Notes: generated by a model not told the origin, from the sequence alone. Shown: positions 27,117 through 36,151, counted from the stretch's first letter. The stretch: DNA of 64,000 bases from Comamonas fluminis (GCF_019186805.1 NZ_CP066783.1:1231501-1295500); one strand, 5' to 3'. Numbers and translations are program-made.

Positions 27117-28115
27117 TTATTCAATCGTGAAGCCAGAGTTGGTAATCACAGGGCGCCACTTGGCAATCTCGGCCACGCGCAGTTGCTCCAGCGCCTGCGG
27201 TGTGCGCGGGTCGGGCTGTAGCGATAGCTCGGCCCATTTGGGTTGAAGTTTGGGGTCGGCTAGTGCCTGATTGACGGCGCGGTTGACGGTGGCAATCGCA
27301 TCGGGTGATGTGCCTTTGCGCGCCCACAGGCTGTACCAGCCGCTGCCGGTGGCCTTGGGGTAGCCGGCTTCGGCAAAAGTGGGTACATCGGGCAGTTCGC
27401 GGCTGCGCTGGGCGCCGAAGGTGCCCAGAATGCGCACCTTGCCTTCCTTGTGCAGCGGCGCCAGTTCACTGGTGGTTTGGATGGCAGAAGCCAGCTGACC
27501 GCTGATAAGGTCGGTCATCATGGCAGGGCCACCTTTGTAGGGCACATGCACGATGTTGACGCCAGCGGCTTCGCCCAGCAGCAGGCCAAAGAAGTGCGGC
27601 AGGCTGCCCACGGCCGGACTGCCGAAGTTGGCCTTGTCGGGGTGGGCCTTGAGCCAGGCCACATATTCCTGAATATTGCGCGCCGGGTGCTTGGCGGGCA
27701 CGGCAAGACCGAACTGAAAATGCGCCAGCAGGCCGACGGGAGAAAAATCACGCGCCGGGTCGTAGCCGGGTTTTTTGTAAACGATCTGCGAGAGCACCGG
27801 CGTAATCAGCGGGGCAATCAGATAGGTGCCGCCGTCGCTGGGCGCATTGAGCAGAATCTGCGCCGCAATCTGGCCATTGGCGCCGGGCTTGTTGTCGACC
27901 ACCACGTAGTGGCTCTTGCCCAGCTGCGCGGCAATGCTTTCGGCCAGCACGCGGGCCAGCAGATCAATGCCGCCGCCTGCGCCAAAGCCCACCAGAATGC
28001 GGCTGGCCTGGGGTACGGCAGAGGATTCAGCCGCTTTGGCCAGAGAGCTCAGAGAGAAACCAGCGGCGCTGGCGGCAAGCAGCGATTGCTGCAGAAATGA
28101 ACGGCGGGAATGCAT
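27117..28115 (-). CDS. Tripartite tricarboxylate transporter (Bug) binding protein
   Basis: Periplasmic receptor of 332 residues. The signal begins RRSFLQQSLLAAS and ends near LAKAAES, which looks Tat-compatible. The Bug fold is recognisable from ILVGFGAGGGIDLLARVLAE, VVDNKPGANGQIAAQ, HVPYKGGPAMMTDLISG and RSRELPDVPTFAEAGYP. No TctA or TctB membrane genes are nearby, so it would have to share a distant transporter or act as a sensor. It is the first gene of a pair with the sulfatase. Confidence 0.9.
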   Translation of the reverse strand: MHSRRSFLQQSLLAASAAGFSLSSLAKAAESSAVPQASRILVGFGAGGGIDLLARVLAESIAAQLGKSHYVVVDNKPGANGQIAAQILLNAPSDGGTYLIAPLITPVLSQIVYKKPGYDPARDFSPVGLLAHFQFGLAVPAKHPARNIQEYVAWLKAHPDKANFGSPAVGSLPHFFGLLLGEAAGVNIVHVPYKGGPAMMTDLISGQLASAIQTTSELAPLHKEGKVRILGTFGAQRSRELPDVPTFAEAGYPKATGSGWYSLWARKGTSPDAIATVNRAVNQALADPKLQPKWAELSLQPDPRTPQALEQLRVAEIAKWRPVITNSGFTIE

Positions 28116-28234
28116 GGACGGAGATCACAAAAGTGCGGCGCGTGGGCCAGTCCGTGCATTCTGAAAAAAACTCTATAAAAAGAAAAATAATAAAAACTGG
28201 TTTTTAAATAGCTTAAACATCTTATTTCAAATCA

Positions 28235-29503
28235 TTATTTGCTGATGCCAAAACGCCGCACCAGCGTCCACGCCGTGATGGCCGTGCAGGCCGACCAGAA
28301 CCACACGCCCAGCGCCAGCGGCGCGGTGGAATTGCTGTCCAGATGCAGGCCCAACCAGTGGCCCATGGCAAAGGCGATGATCATCATTACAAAGCCGTTG
28401 ATGGCAGACGCCGTACCGGCGGCCTGCGGAAACGGCGCCACGGCATTGCTCTGCCCGCAAGGCATGTGAATGCCGTGGGCCACCTGATACAGGCAAAACG
28501 GCAGGGCATAGACCCAGATGCTGCGAAGACCGGCCAGTGCAGCAATGCCCATGATGGTGCCCGCCACCAGCGAGAGCCCGCCCGCCACGGCTACGGCGCG
28601 CTGCACGCTCATGCTGCGCAGCAGGCGGCGGCAGGCAAAGGTGCCGCTGATGTAGCAAAGAGCGTTGAAACCCATCATCAGGCCGTAGTGGGTTCTGTCC
28701 ATGCCCAGCACATTGATGTAGGTGAAGGACGAGGCGGCCAGATTGGTGAACAGGCCTGCATAGGTGAAACAGGTCAGTAGGTTGTAGGCCTGAAACATGG
28801 GGTTGCACACAATGCGTGCCCAGGTGCCCAGCAGATTGGCCGGGTGTAGCGCCTTGGGGTTGCGCTGGGGAATGGATTCCTGAAAGCGCAGCACCACCAT
28901 CAGCCAGGCGACGCAGCCCATCAGCGCCTGCGCCAGCATGGTGGAGCGCCAGCCTAGCCAGACCACGAACAGGCTGCCGCTGACGGGTGCCAGAAATGCC
29001 AGCACGCCCAGCCCCGTCAAAGCCTTGGACATGACTTGCGCACCCAGATGCGGCGCATACAGGTCGCGCACCACGGCGCGTGCGCACATGACGGCCGCGC
29101 CCAGTGCCGCGCCTTGCAGCGCACGCCAGGCAATCAGTGCATCCATGCTTTGTGCGCTGGCGCAGCCTATGGCGCCCAGCACATAGCCGCTCAGGCCCAG
29201 CAGCAGCACAGGCTTGCGGCCCAGGCGGTCTGACAGCGGGCCCCAGAACAGCTGAGAGCAGCCAAAAGCCAGCAGGAATGCCGTCAGCGTCAACTGCGCC
29301 TGCGAGACATGGGCGCCAAAGCCCTGCTGAATCAGCGGCAGGGCGGGCAGATACATATCGGTGGCCAGCGGCTGCAGCCCCAGCAGTAGGCCCAGGATGA
29401 GAATCATCCATGCTGCAGAATTGCTAGCGGATGGCGCTTGTTCTGCAATGGGCTTGGCCTGATCTGGCAATGAGGGCGAAGGGTCTGGTAGCGGCGCTGA
29501 CAT
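28235..29503 (-). CDS. MFS drug-resistance transporter, Bcr/CflA family
   Basis: Inner-membrane proton-driven exporter of 422 residues with twelve predicted helices. The N-terminal DMYLPALPLI motif is characteristic of the Bcr/CflA subfamily, and the loop 2-3 motif reads GPLSDRLGRKPVLLLGL. A 30-residue hydrophilic N-terminal extension precedes helix 1. No regulator is adjacent. The substrate is unknown. Confidence 0.88.
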   Translation of the reverse strand: MSAPLPDPSPSLPDQAKPIAEQAPSASNSAAWMILILGLLLGLQPLATDMYLPALPLIQQGFGAHVSQAQLTLTAFLLAFGCSQLFWGPLSDRLGRKPVLLLGLSGYVLGAIGCASAQSMDALIAWRALQGAALGAAVMCARAVVRDLYAPHLGAQVMSKALTGLGVLAFLAPVSGSLFVVWLGWRSTMLAQALMGCVAWLMVVLRFQESIPQRNPKALHPANLLGTWARIVCNPMFQAYNLLTCFTYAGLFTNLAASSFTYINVLGMDRTHYGLMMGFNALCYISGTFACRRLLRSMSVQRAVAVAGGLSLVAGTIMGIAALAGLRSIWVYALPFCLYQVAHGIHMPCGQSNAVAPFPQAAGTASAINGFVMMIIAFAMGHWLGLHLDSNSTAPLALGVWFWSACTAITAWTLVRRFGISK

Positions 29504-29612
29504 GGGCGTCAGCGTAGCAGAGAGCGGGTGATTTTCAGTGTACTGACGAGACAGTATCTGGAGATGCTGGCCCTTGCGGCTGGCGCTGCCCCGCTGCTGG
29601 TGGGTGCGTGCT

Positions 29613-30473
29613 TCAGCGTGGATTCAGTTCGAACAGCTCACGCAGTGCCTTGCGGTACTCGCCCATGGCTCGGGCCTGAGTGTTGTGGTGGGTGGCGCCG
29701 TCCACCAGAATGAAGCGCTTGGGCTCCTTGGCGGCATCAAACAGTTGCTGGCCCAGGCGGGCGGGAATCAAGGGGTCAGCCGTGCCGTGCACCACCAGCA
29801 GCGGCGAGCCTATGTCGGCCACCTTGTCGATGGAGTCAAAGCGCTGGGTAATCAGCCAGTCCACCGGCAGCCAGCCCCAGCGCATGGAGTCAAACACATC
29901 GGGGATATTGGTGAAGGTGGACTCGACCAGCACGCCTTTTTCATCCTTGACGCCGCGGGCCAGATCAATCGCAATGGCGCCGCCCAGCGAATGGCCAAAG
30001 ATATAGCGCGGCTGGCCTGGGGACTTGCGTGCCAGCCAGTCCCAGGCGGCGCGGGCATCTTCGGTGGCCGTGGATTCAGAGGGCAGGGCATGGCTGCTTT
30101 TGCCAAAGCCCCGGTAGTCCACCGCCAGCACCGAAAAGCCCAGTTCGTTGAGCCTGCGTATGCGCGGGGACGAGCCCGTCACATTCCAGCGCGCACCGTG
30201 CAAAAACAGAAGCTGCGGCGCCTTGGCGCGGGCGGCAGGCATCCACAGGCCATGCAGCTGCACCTTCTGGCCGCTGCGCGTGGTGTAGGGAATATCGACT
30301 TCCTGCATGCCCGCCGTGTTGGCGCCCGGCCAGGTGCGGTTGCTGGGCTGGAAGATCCACACGCGCTGCTTGGCATCCAGCTCTTTCAGCCCCCACGCCG
30401 CGCCGCCCGCCAGCAGCACGGCCATGGCGCCGAAGAACAGGCGCTTGCGGGACCAGAAAGCAACGGCAGACAT
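29613..30473 (-). CDS. Alpha/beta hydrolase, membrane-anchored
   Basis: Protein of 286 residues with one N-terminal membrane segment (about residues 12-28), so probably anchored with the enzyme domain in the periplasm. The catalytic triad is visible: nucleophile Ser in FGHSLGGAI, Asp in HGTADPLIP and His in GATHHN. The oxyanion region reads LFLHGARWN. It resembles the BEM46/YfhR-like serine hydrolases. It stands alone on the minus strand. Confidence 0.85.
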   Translation of the reverse strand: MSAVAFWSRKRLFFGAMAVLLAGGAAWGLKELDAKQRVWIFQPSNRTWPGANTAGMQEVDIPYTTRSGQKVQLHGLWMPAARAKAPQLLFLHGARWNVTGSSPRIRRLNELGFSVLAVDYRGFGKSSHALPSESTATEDARAAWDWLARKSPGQPRYIFGHSLGGAIAIDLARGVKDEKGVLVESTFTNIPDVFDSMRWGWLPVDWLITQRFDSIDKVADIGSPLLVVHGTADPLIPARLGQQLFDAAKEPKRFILVDGATHHNTQARAMGEYRKALRELFELNPR

Positions 30474-30607
30474 GGGTGTGAGTGGGTGAAACGGTGAAGG
30501 ACAATGGATGTCAGGAACTGCACAAGTATGGCTGCAGCACCTGTCATCTCGGCATCAGCGTCATCAATTGGCGCTACGCTAGTGGGTGTTTGATCTGTGA
30601 AACTCTC

Positions 30608-30658
30608 ATTTTGATAGCTGAAAGCGCATGCAATCATTGCGCTAGAGGCTGTTTTAGG
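30608..30658. repeat. Dispersed TTGATAGC-type repeat before the methylglyoxal synthase-like gene
   Basis: Begins ATTTTGATAGCTGAAAGCGC and ends GCGCTAGAGGCTGTTTTAGG. It is one of the most complete copies, two half-elements in near inverted order. Its end provides the AGGA that may serve as ribosome binding site of the next gene. Confidence 0.7.
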
Positions 30659-30669
30659 ATTTATTCGAT

Positions 30670-31548
30670 ATGCCGATCTGCCTGGGCCTGGCCGCTAACA
30701 AACTGCATCATCAAACCGAAGATGCCGCACTGTTTTCCCTGTTGCGCGCTTGCGAGGCCGGAATTCGCGAACTCAAGCTGGGCTTTCATGCCGTGGGCCG
30801 CACCTATGACGCCATTGCCGCTGCCGGCATGCTGCAGGGCTACCGCGGTCTGGTGCGCTACCCCTATGGCCGTGAAGGCGGGCTGATGCGCCTGGTGGCC
30901 GAAGTGGTGGGCATGGAAGGCGACGAGCGCACGCTGGACGGCGCCATCTACCTGATGGACCCAGTGGACCCGTCTTCCATCTTCCCCGAAGCGCTGGCCA
31001 TGAAGCGCCAGTGCGTGATTCACGGCAAGCCTTTTCTGTCCACCGTGGCCTCCACACGGGACTGGATCGAGATGGAGCGCATTCATGCCGGTTTGCCGCG
31101 TGACCGCAATGCCGACCGCTTTCACGACTACGAAAACCAGACGCTGGCGCTGATTGCCCACGATGCGATGAAGCCCACCATGCTGGAGTTTGCCGAGCGT
31201 AACTTTGACCTGCTCAGCCGCTATCGCCGCCGCGTGGGCACGGGCACCACGGGCCAGAAGCTCAATGAAATGGCCTGGAGCAAGGGCTGGCCTGCCGACA
31301 AGCCCTGGGTGGACCGCTACAACAGCGGCCCGCTGGGCGGCGATGCGCAGATTGCCGACCTGGTGCTGGACAAGCGCTGCCAGCGTGCCATCTTCTTTGA
31401 AGACCCGCATGTGGCCCGCCAGCACGAGGCCGATATTCAGCTGCTGGAGCGTGCCGTGACCACCGTGACGCACGACGCGGTGTGCAGCACCTCGCCCCAG
31501 GTGGCGCAGCGCTGGTGCGACGCTGCGCTCAAGCGCGGCGCGGCCTGA
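30670..31548 (+). CDS. Tandem methylglyoxal synthase-like protein (two MGS domains)
   Basis: Protein of 292 residues, about twice the usual 150 of methylglyoxal synthase. The C-terminal half (about 155-285) has the family motifs in order: LIAHDAMKPTM, GTGTTGQKLN, SGPLGGDAQIAD, AIFFEDP and QHEAD, which includes the His and Asp residues needed to convert dihydroxyacetone phosphate to methylglyoxal. The N-terminal half (1-150) follows the same layout in degenerate form: GLAANKL, FHAVGRTYDAI, YPYGREGGLMRLVAE, AIYLMDPVD and PFLSTVASTRDWI. This implies a tandem duplication with one probably inactive domain. The gene is monocistronic. Confidence 0.8.
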   Translation: MPICLGLAANKLHHQTEDAALFSLLRACEAGIRELKLGFHAVGRTYDAIAAAGMLQGYRGLVRYPYGREGGLMRLVAEVVGMEGDERTLDGAIYLMDPVDPSSIFPEALAMKRQCVIHGKPFLSTVASTRDWIEMERIHAGLPRDRNADRFHDYENQTLALIAHDAMKPTMLEFAERNFDLLSRYRRRVGTGTTGQKLNEMAWSKGWPADKPWVDRYNSGPLGGDAQIADLVLDKRCQRAIFFEDPHVARQHEADIQLLERAVTTVTHDAVCSTSPQVAQRWCDAALKRGAA

Positions 31549-31567
31549 TGAAGGCTGAGGGCAGGGC

Positions 31568-31933
31568 TTATTTGCTGGCGCGGTAGCGCTTGAGCTCGGT
31601 CTGCAGCCAGCTCGCGCTGGGCTCGGCATCCTTGCCCGCGCAGCGCACCTGATAGGGCTTGTGGCTCATGCTGCTTTCGGTAGCCGCGCGGGTGATGAAG
31701 TCTTCAGAAGTCACCACCCAGCCTTTTTTCAGCAGATAGTCGTATTTGCCGCGCAGATGCTCGGCCGCTTTGGCGCTGTCGTACCAGCTGCCGTTGCGCT
31801 GAAACTCGCAGCCCGAGGCCTTGAGGTGACCGATCAGATGCTCAATTTCCTGACTGGCCGCCGGCGTGGGCTTTTCGGCCAGAGCGGCCAGAGGCAAAGC
31901 AGCGATCAGCAGTGCGGTGGTGAGTTTTTTCAT
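31568..31933 (-). CDS. DUF5329 family periplasmic protein
   Basis: Protein of 121 residues with a clear signal peptide (KKLTTALLIAALPLAALAEK). The mature part is about 100 residues and contains a Cys pair (SGCEFQRNGSWYD and YQVRCAGK) likely to form a disulfide, plus the EIEHLIGHL and YDYLLKKGW segments of the DUF5329/YfeK-like family. It ends 19 bases from the convergent methylglyoxal synthase-like gene. Function is unknown. Confidence 0.8.
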   Translation of the reverse strand: MKKLTTALLIAALPLAALAEKPTPAASQEIEHLIGHLKASGCEFQRNGSWYDSAKAAEHLRGKYDYLLKKGWVVTSEDFITRAATESSMSHKPYQVRCAGKDAEPSASWLQTELKRYRASK

Positions 31934-31999
31934 GCTGGCATGTTACAAAACAAAGGCCTTCGCCAAGCATTGCCGACTGGCCAATAGGTAAGCAGAGGT

Positions 32000-32422
32000 T
32001 CAGGGCGCAGGCGTAGCCAGTGGCTTGCCCTTTTCCACCACATACACGCCAATCAGCTTCACGGTGCCGCTGCTGGCGTTGTGGGCGTCGTGTACCACGC
32101 CCGCAGGCACAACAAAGGATTCGCCCGCCTTGATGGTGCGCGGCGGCTGGCCGTCCATCAGTAAATCGACTTCGCCTTCGCTCACATAGCTGATCTCGTC
32201 GCCCGGATGGGTGTGACGGCCCGCACGCGAGCCAGGGGCGACTTCCACCTTGGCAACCACGGCTTCGCGCCCGGGCACCGAGACATCGGCTTTCCCGACC
32301 ATGGTGCGTGTCAGGCCGCTGGCCTGGGGCGCACCAGCCTGTGCCATGGCGCTGCTGCTGAAGATCATGAAAGCGCTGGCACACAGCAGGCTGGCGTAAC
32401 TGGCGCGGTAGTTGATGGACAT
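32000..32422 (-). CDS. Secreted cupin-domain protein
   Basis: Protein of 140 residues with a signal peptide (ending SSSAMAQAG) and one cupin barrel. Metal-binding cupin motif 1 reads GSRAGRHTHPGDEISYVSEG and motif 2 reads PAGVVHDAHN, giving two or three His and a Glu. GGAGG lies five bases before the ATG. It is probably a periplasmic metal-dependent small-molecule enzyme or sensor; substrate unknown. Confidence 0.85.
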   Translation of the reverse strand: MSINYRASYASLLCASAFMIFSSSAMAQAGAPQASGLTRTMVGKADVSVPGREAVVAKVEVAPGSRAGRHTHPGDEISYVSEGEVDLLMDGQPPRTIKAGESFVVPAGVVHDAHNASSGTVKLIGVYVVEKGKPLATPAP

Positions 32423-32438
32423 GGATTTCCTCCCGAAA

Positions 32439-32473
32439 GAAAAAAGAGACAGGCGATAGACCTGTCTCTTTTA
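32439..32473 (-). terminator. Rho-independent terminator of the phosphodiesterase gene
   Basis: AAAAGAGACAGG pairs with CCTGTCTCTTTT around a seven-base loop. On the minus strand the hairpin ends in a T run, 55 bases after the PhoD-type stop. Confidence 0.85.
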
Positions 32474-32526
32474 CTGGCGAGCGGCTGTCCTACGCCATGG
32501 GGCCAGCCCTAGCTGCGGCGGGGCGT

Positions 32527-34128
32527 TCAGGCGCGCTGCGGCTCAAGCGTCTTGGTGTAGAGCGATTTGCCATCCAGATCCTTGAGTACCACGGTCAAGG
32601 CCTTGCTGCGGTGGTCAATATCGAGCTGGCCAAAGAACTGGTAGCCCTCGCTGGGGGCCGAGTTCTGATGCGGTGCGGCCTTGCTGTAGACCACGTCCAG
32701 ACCAAAGGTCTTGTCGGCATCGTTGGGGCCAAAGCCGCCTGCGTTGAGCGGGCCGGAGACAAATTCCCAGAACGGGTCAAAGTCCTGAAACTGGGCGCGG
32801 TCCGGGCTGTAGTGGTGGGCGGCGGTGTAGTGCACATCGGCGGTGAGCCAGACTACGTTCTTGATGCCCGCGTCTTTGATGCCCTTGAGCAGGCGCGCCA
32901 TTTCCAGCTCGCGGCCCTTGGGGCTGCCGTGTTCACCATTGGCTACGGCTTCCCAGACGGGGCGGCCTTCGGCGTCCTTGCCATCGGGAACAAACAGGCC
33001 GATAGGCATGTCGGCGGCAATCAGCTTCCAGGTGGCTTTGCTCTGTTTGAGGCCTTCAATCAGCCATTGCAGTTGCGGGCGACCGAGGAAAGCGGTTTCT
33101 GCACTTTCTGTGGTTTGCAGATTGTGCGTATTCGGGCCGCGATAGCTGCGCATGTCCAGCACAAAGATATCGGCCAGCGGCCCTTGCGGCAGCACGCGGT
33201 AGACGCGCTGGTGCTCTGCCGCGCCAAAGTTGCGCATGGGCGCGTATTCCATGAAGGCGCGTTGCCCACGCGCTGCCAGCAGCTGGATGTTTTTCTCGGT
33301 GTAGGCCGCGTTGGACGTGAGGTCCTTGCTATCAGAATAGTTGTTGGTGACTTCGTGGTCATCCCACTGCCAGATCTGGGCGACCTCGCTGCCCAGCGCC
33401 CGCACATTGGCATCCATCAGGTTGTAGCGGTGGCGGCCACGGAACTCGTTGAGCGTTTCGGCCACTTTCGAGACTTCGGGTGTGACGATGTTCTTCCACA
33501 TCGTGCCATCGCGCAGCTTGATTTCAGCGGGGATGGGACCATCGGCATAGATGGTGTCGCCGCTGTGCAAAAACACATCGGGGTTGACCTTGCGCATCTG
33601 TTCATAGATGCGCATGCCACCAAAGGCTTCGTTGATACCAAAGCCCTGGCCTGCGGTGTCCCCGCTCCAGACCAGACGGAATGGGCGGGTGGCTGCGCCC
33701 GTGGCCGCCAACGGGGTGCGGAAATGCCCCTGAACTGCGGGCGAGCGCACATTGGCGCTGGCAAATTCTTCCAGCATCACGCGGTAGAAGATGTCCTGAC
33801 CGGCTGGCAGGCCTTGCAGGTCAATGCGGCCTGTGCCGTCGCTGCTGCTGAGCAGATCAGGGCCGCGCAGTTGGGTACTTTGCGCAAAGCTGGCGGTGGT
33901 GCTCCATTCCAGCCACATGCGGGCATCGCGGCTGGCGCGGGCCCAGACGATGGCGCTGTTGGCCAGCACATCACCGCTTTGCACGCCGGAGGGCAGCAGG
34001 GCGCGGGCGCTGTCGCGGGTCACGGCGGCAGGGGCTGTCTGGGCGCGCAGCACGGCGGGCAGCAGGCCTGCGCCGGTGATGAGGGCGCTGGTGCTCAGTC
34101 CGTGACCTAAAAAGCGGCGGCGTTCCAT
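32527..34128 (-). CDS. PhoD-like alkaline phosphatase/phosphodiesterase
   Basis: Secreted metal-dependent phosphatase or phosphodiesterase of 533 residues. The ATG at 34128 (AAGGA upstream) is chosen over one 54 bases earlier because it begins directly with a Tat signal, ERRRFLGHGL, as in known PhoD enzymes. Metal-site motifs are LVWSGDTAGQG, VFLHSGDTIYADGP, IWQWDDHEVTNNY and WLTADVHYTAAHHY. An N-terminal PhoD_N domain (SGDVLANSAIVWARAS) precedes the catalytic domain. No Pho box was identified. A terminator follows the gene. Confidence 0.92.
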   Translation of the reverse strand: MERRRFLGHGLSTSALITGAGLLPAVLRAQTAPAAVTRDSARALLPSGVQSGDVLANSAIVWARASRDARMWLEWSTTASFAQSTQLRGPDLLSSSDGTGRIDLQGLPAGQDIFYRVMLEEFASANVRSPAVQGHFRTPLAATGAATRPFRLVWSGDTAGQGFGINEAFGGMRIYEQMRKVNPDVFLHSGDTIYADGPIPAEIKLRDGTMWKNIVTPEVSKVAETLNEFRGRHRYNLMDANVRALGSEVAQIWQWDDHEVTNNYSDSKDLTSNAAYTEKNIQLLAARGQRAFMEYAPMRNFGAAEHQRVYRVLPQGPLADIFVLDMRSYRGPNTHNLQTTESAETAFLGRPQLQWLIEGLKQSKATWKLIAADMPIGLFVPDGKDAEGRPVWEAVANGEHGSPKGRELEMARLLKGIKDAGIKNVVWLTADVHYTAAHHYSPDRAQFQDFDPFWEFVSGPLNAGGFGPNDADKTFGLDVVYSKAAPHQNSAPSEGYQFFGQLDIDHRSKALTVVLKDLDGKSLYTKTLEPQRA

Positions 34129-34242
34129 GGTGGGGTCCTTGTAAGTAAACAGGCTTGCAAGCCTATTAAAGAGCTGTGACAAGCCCGTGAATACAGGCTT
34201 GTTTGCTCACATTTCAAGGAAACCCAGGCAGGGATCAGACGC

Positions 34243-35256
34243 TCAGAAGTAATGGCGCATGCCCAGCGCAATTGAGCTGAAGCCCACGCCTTGCTCGCCC
34301 GTCTGGTAGCTGGCGTGCTCGTGGTTGTTGACGCGGGTGTAGAGCGCATACAGCTTGGTGCGCTTGCTGAAGTTGTAGTTGTACGCCAGTGTCCACTGCG
34401 TGGCCTGGGTTCCGTCTTCGCCGCCCACCTTGCCTGCATGGCCCACGTTCAGGTGGTATTCGCTGGGGCCATCTGTGTATTGAACTGCCACGCGGCCCAT
34501 ATTGCGGGTGCGCTGGCTGCTATCAACCTGATAGTTGGCCTGGTCCCAGCCATGGCTGTTTTGCAGATAGCCAGCCACCGTCCAGGGGCCGGTGGTGTAG
34601 GCGGCGCGCACGGTGGTCTGCTCGGCAGCGCCCCAGCGGTTATGGCCCAGGCCCAGCGACAGGTTGCCCAGTTCATAGTTGGCGGCCAGGTCCCAGGCGT
34701 TCTTGCTGGGTTCGGCCTGCTTTTCATGCAAGCTGGTGCCCAGCTCCACCGTCAGGCCCTTGTATTCAGGCAACTGCCAGGATACATGGTTGGCCCCGTT
34801 GGACACCCAGGCGTACAGCGCATCGGCCGAGCTGCCGGTGTCGAAGTTGTGCATATTCACCACGTCTGCCGTGGCGTAGTAGGCCTCGCTGATCATGCGG
34901 CCCATGCGCAGCATGCCAAAGCGGCCCGACAGGTTCACCTCGCTCTTGCGGTTGAAGTAGCTGGTGTCGGTGTTGGCGCCGGTATCCAGTTCAAAACCAT
35001 GCTCCAGAATAAAACCCGCCTGCATGCCGCCCCCCAGATCTTCCTGGCCGCGCAGGCCCCAGAAGGATTCGTTGTTCTGCAGGCCCATGACGGAGGATTG
35101 CCCCTCAATCTTCGCGCTTTCCACCGAGGTGTTCAGACGCCCATACACCTGCAGCGTGCCGTTGGGCGCTTGCTGGGCTTGGGCGAAGGGGGAAGCTGTC
35201 AGGGTGGTCAGAGCAACGCTGCCAGATAGCAGCAGGGCGCGGTTCAAAGCGGTCAC
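34243..35256 (-). CDS. Outer-membrane general porin
   Basis: Trimeric beta-barrel porin of 337 residues with a signal peptide ending PFAQAQQ. It begins with the usual TLQVYGRLNTSVE strand and has the SFWGLRGQEDLGGGMQAGFILEHGFE motif of betaproteobacterial porins (Porin_4 family). The C-terminus ends GMRHYF, with the terminal Phe required for outer-membrane insertion. Its 5' region holds two strong hairpins (35278-35332). It is not in an operon. Confidence 0.93.
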   Translation of the reverse strand: MTALNRALLLSGSVALTTLTASPFAQAQQAPNGTLQVYGRLNTSVESAKIEGQSSVMGLQNNESFWGLRGQEDLGGGMQAGFILEHGFELDTGANTDTSYFNRKSEVNLSGRFGMLRMGRMISEAYYATADVVNMHNFDTGSSADALYAWVSNGANHVSWQLPEYKGLTVELGTSLHEKQAEPSKNAWDLAANYELGNLSLGLGHNRWGAAEQTTVRAAYTTGPWTVAGYLQNSHGWDQANYQVDSSQRTRNMGRVAVQYTDGPSEYHLNVGHAGKVGGEDGTQATQWTLAYNYNFSKRTKLYALYTRVNNHEHASYQTGEQGVGFSSIALGMRHYF

Positions 35257-35277
35257 GGTCGGAAAAAGGAATGCAAA

Positions 35278-35332
35278 GCGCCCGGTGGTTGCCGGGCGTT
35301 GGAAGATGCGCGCCAGGCGGGGCGCCTGGTGC
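35278..35332 (-). promoter_or_regulatory. Two hairpins upstream of the porin gene
   Basis: GCGCCCGG (35278) pairs with CCGGGCGT, and CCAGGCG (35313-35319) pairs with CGCCTGG (35323-35329) with three-base loop. They lie 22 and 54 bases before the porin start, where they could form leader structure or a binding site. Neither ends in a T run. Confidence 0.4.
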
Positions 35333-35452
35333 AGGAAAGGTGCGAATCCTAGGGTAATCCCGCGTAAGACGCTGACAAGCAGCGCATACCGGCACGGCCT
35401 GCGCAGTTTTTACGCAGGGCTGTGCTGAAGGCCTGAGAGGCCATGCATCTGG

Positions 35453-36151
35453 CTAGCCGCGAACTTGCATTGAAGCGGCGGGGCGTGCCAGTCGCTCGGT
35501 GCGGTTGATCAGCCAGGTCAGCAGCAAGCCCGGCACCACAAAGCCCGCGGTGACCAAAATGCCGTGCTTGATATGGGCCATGGGCTCCGCAAGTGTTGCC
35601 ACCTCCTTCATGGGCGAGAACCATGGCGACAGGTTCAAAAAGAGCAGCACCAAGACGGCGCATGGCCAGGCCCAGTTGGCCCCGCGCAACCAGGCCGAGC
35701 GCCAGGCGTACGCCGTCAGCGCCAGAGCAAACAGCCCTTCCAGCACCCACGACAAGGTGCCCAGCTTGCCCCAGGCGCCCAGGCCAAAGTGCTGCACGGC
35801 ATAGGGAAAGAGCGCCAGGTCGTTGTTGTGCATGGGCCAGTCGGCCACAAAGTGCGAGAACGCCGCCACAAAGGCCAAGGCTGCAACGCGCTTGTCTTTG
35901 ATGAACAGCATGCCCCAGACGGCGGACCAGAACAGCGCCATCAGCAGCGAGTGGTCCCAGTCAATGAAGGTGAGGTCAAAGAACAGATAGGGGCCTGCCT
36001 GCAAATTGGCGGTGACGGTGTTGAAGCCGGCCACGATAAAAAGGCCGTCCAGCAGATCCAGAAACCCCACGCCCAGCAGCAGGGGCAAGGTGGGGGTTTT
36101 GGGAAATTTGGCTTTGAGCGCCAAGCCAATGGCAAAGTGTCCAACGTACAT
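35453..36151 (-). CDS. Integral membrane protein, metal-dependent-hydrolase-like (YdjM type)
   Basis: Protein of 232 residues with about six membrane segments. The ATG at 36151 is preferred over one 33 bases earlier because it opens the conserved MYVGHFAIGLALKAKFP pattern. Further conserved polar residues are GVGFLDLLDGLF, DLTFIDWDHSLL, FSHFVADWPMHNN, a His/Asp set resembling membrane-bound hydrolases of the YdjM/DUF4184 kind. The catalytic role is inferred only. It is divergent from the Crp/Fnr gene. Confidence 0.65.
   Translation of the reverse strand: MYVGHFAIGLALKAKFPKTPTLPLLLGVGFLDLLDGLFIVAGFNTVTANLQAGPYLFFDLTFIDWDHSLLMALFWSAVWGMLFIKDKRVAALAFVAAFSHFVADWPMHNNDLALFPYAVQHFGLGAWGKLGTLSWVLEGLFALALTAYAWRSAWLRGANWAWPCAVLVLLFLNLSPWFSPMKEVATLAEPMAHIKHGILVTAGFVVPGLLLTWLINRTERLARPAASMQVRG

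Noticed and set aside
25709..27130. Open frame of 473 codons on the plus strand opposite the sulfatase
   Set aside because: The minus-strand frame has sulfatase motifs; the plus-strand frame has none.
34179..34203. Inverted ACAAGCC/AGGCTTGT after the porin gene considered as a terminator
   Set aside because: The stem is short, the loop uneven, and there is no T run.
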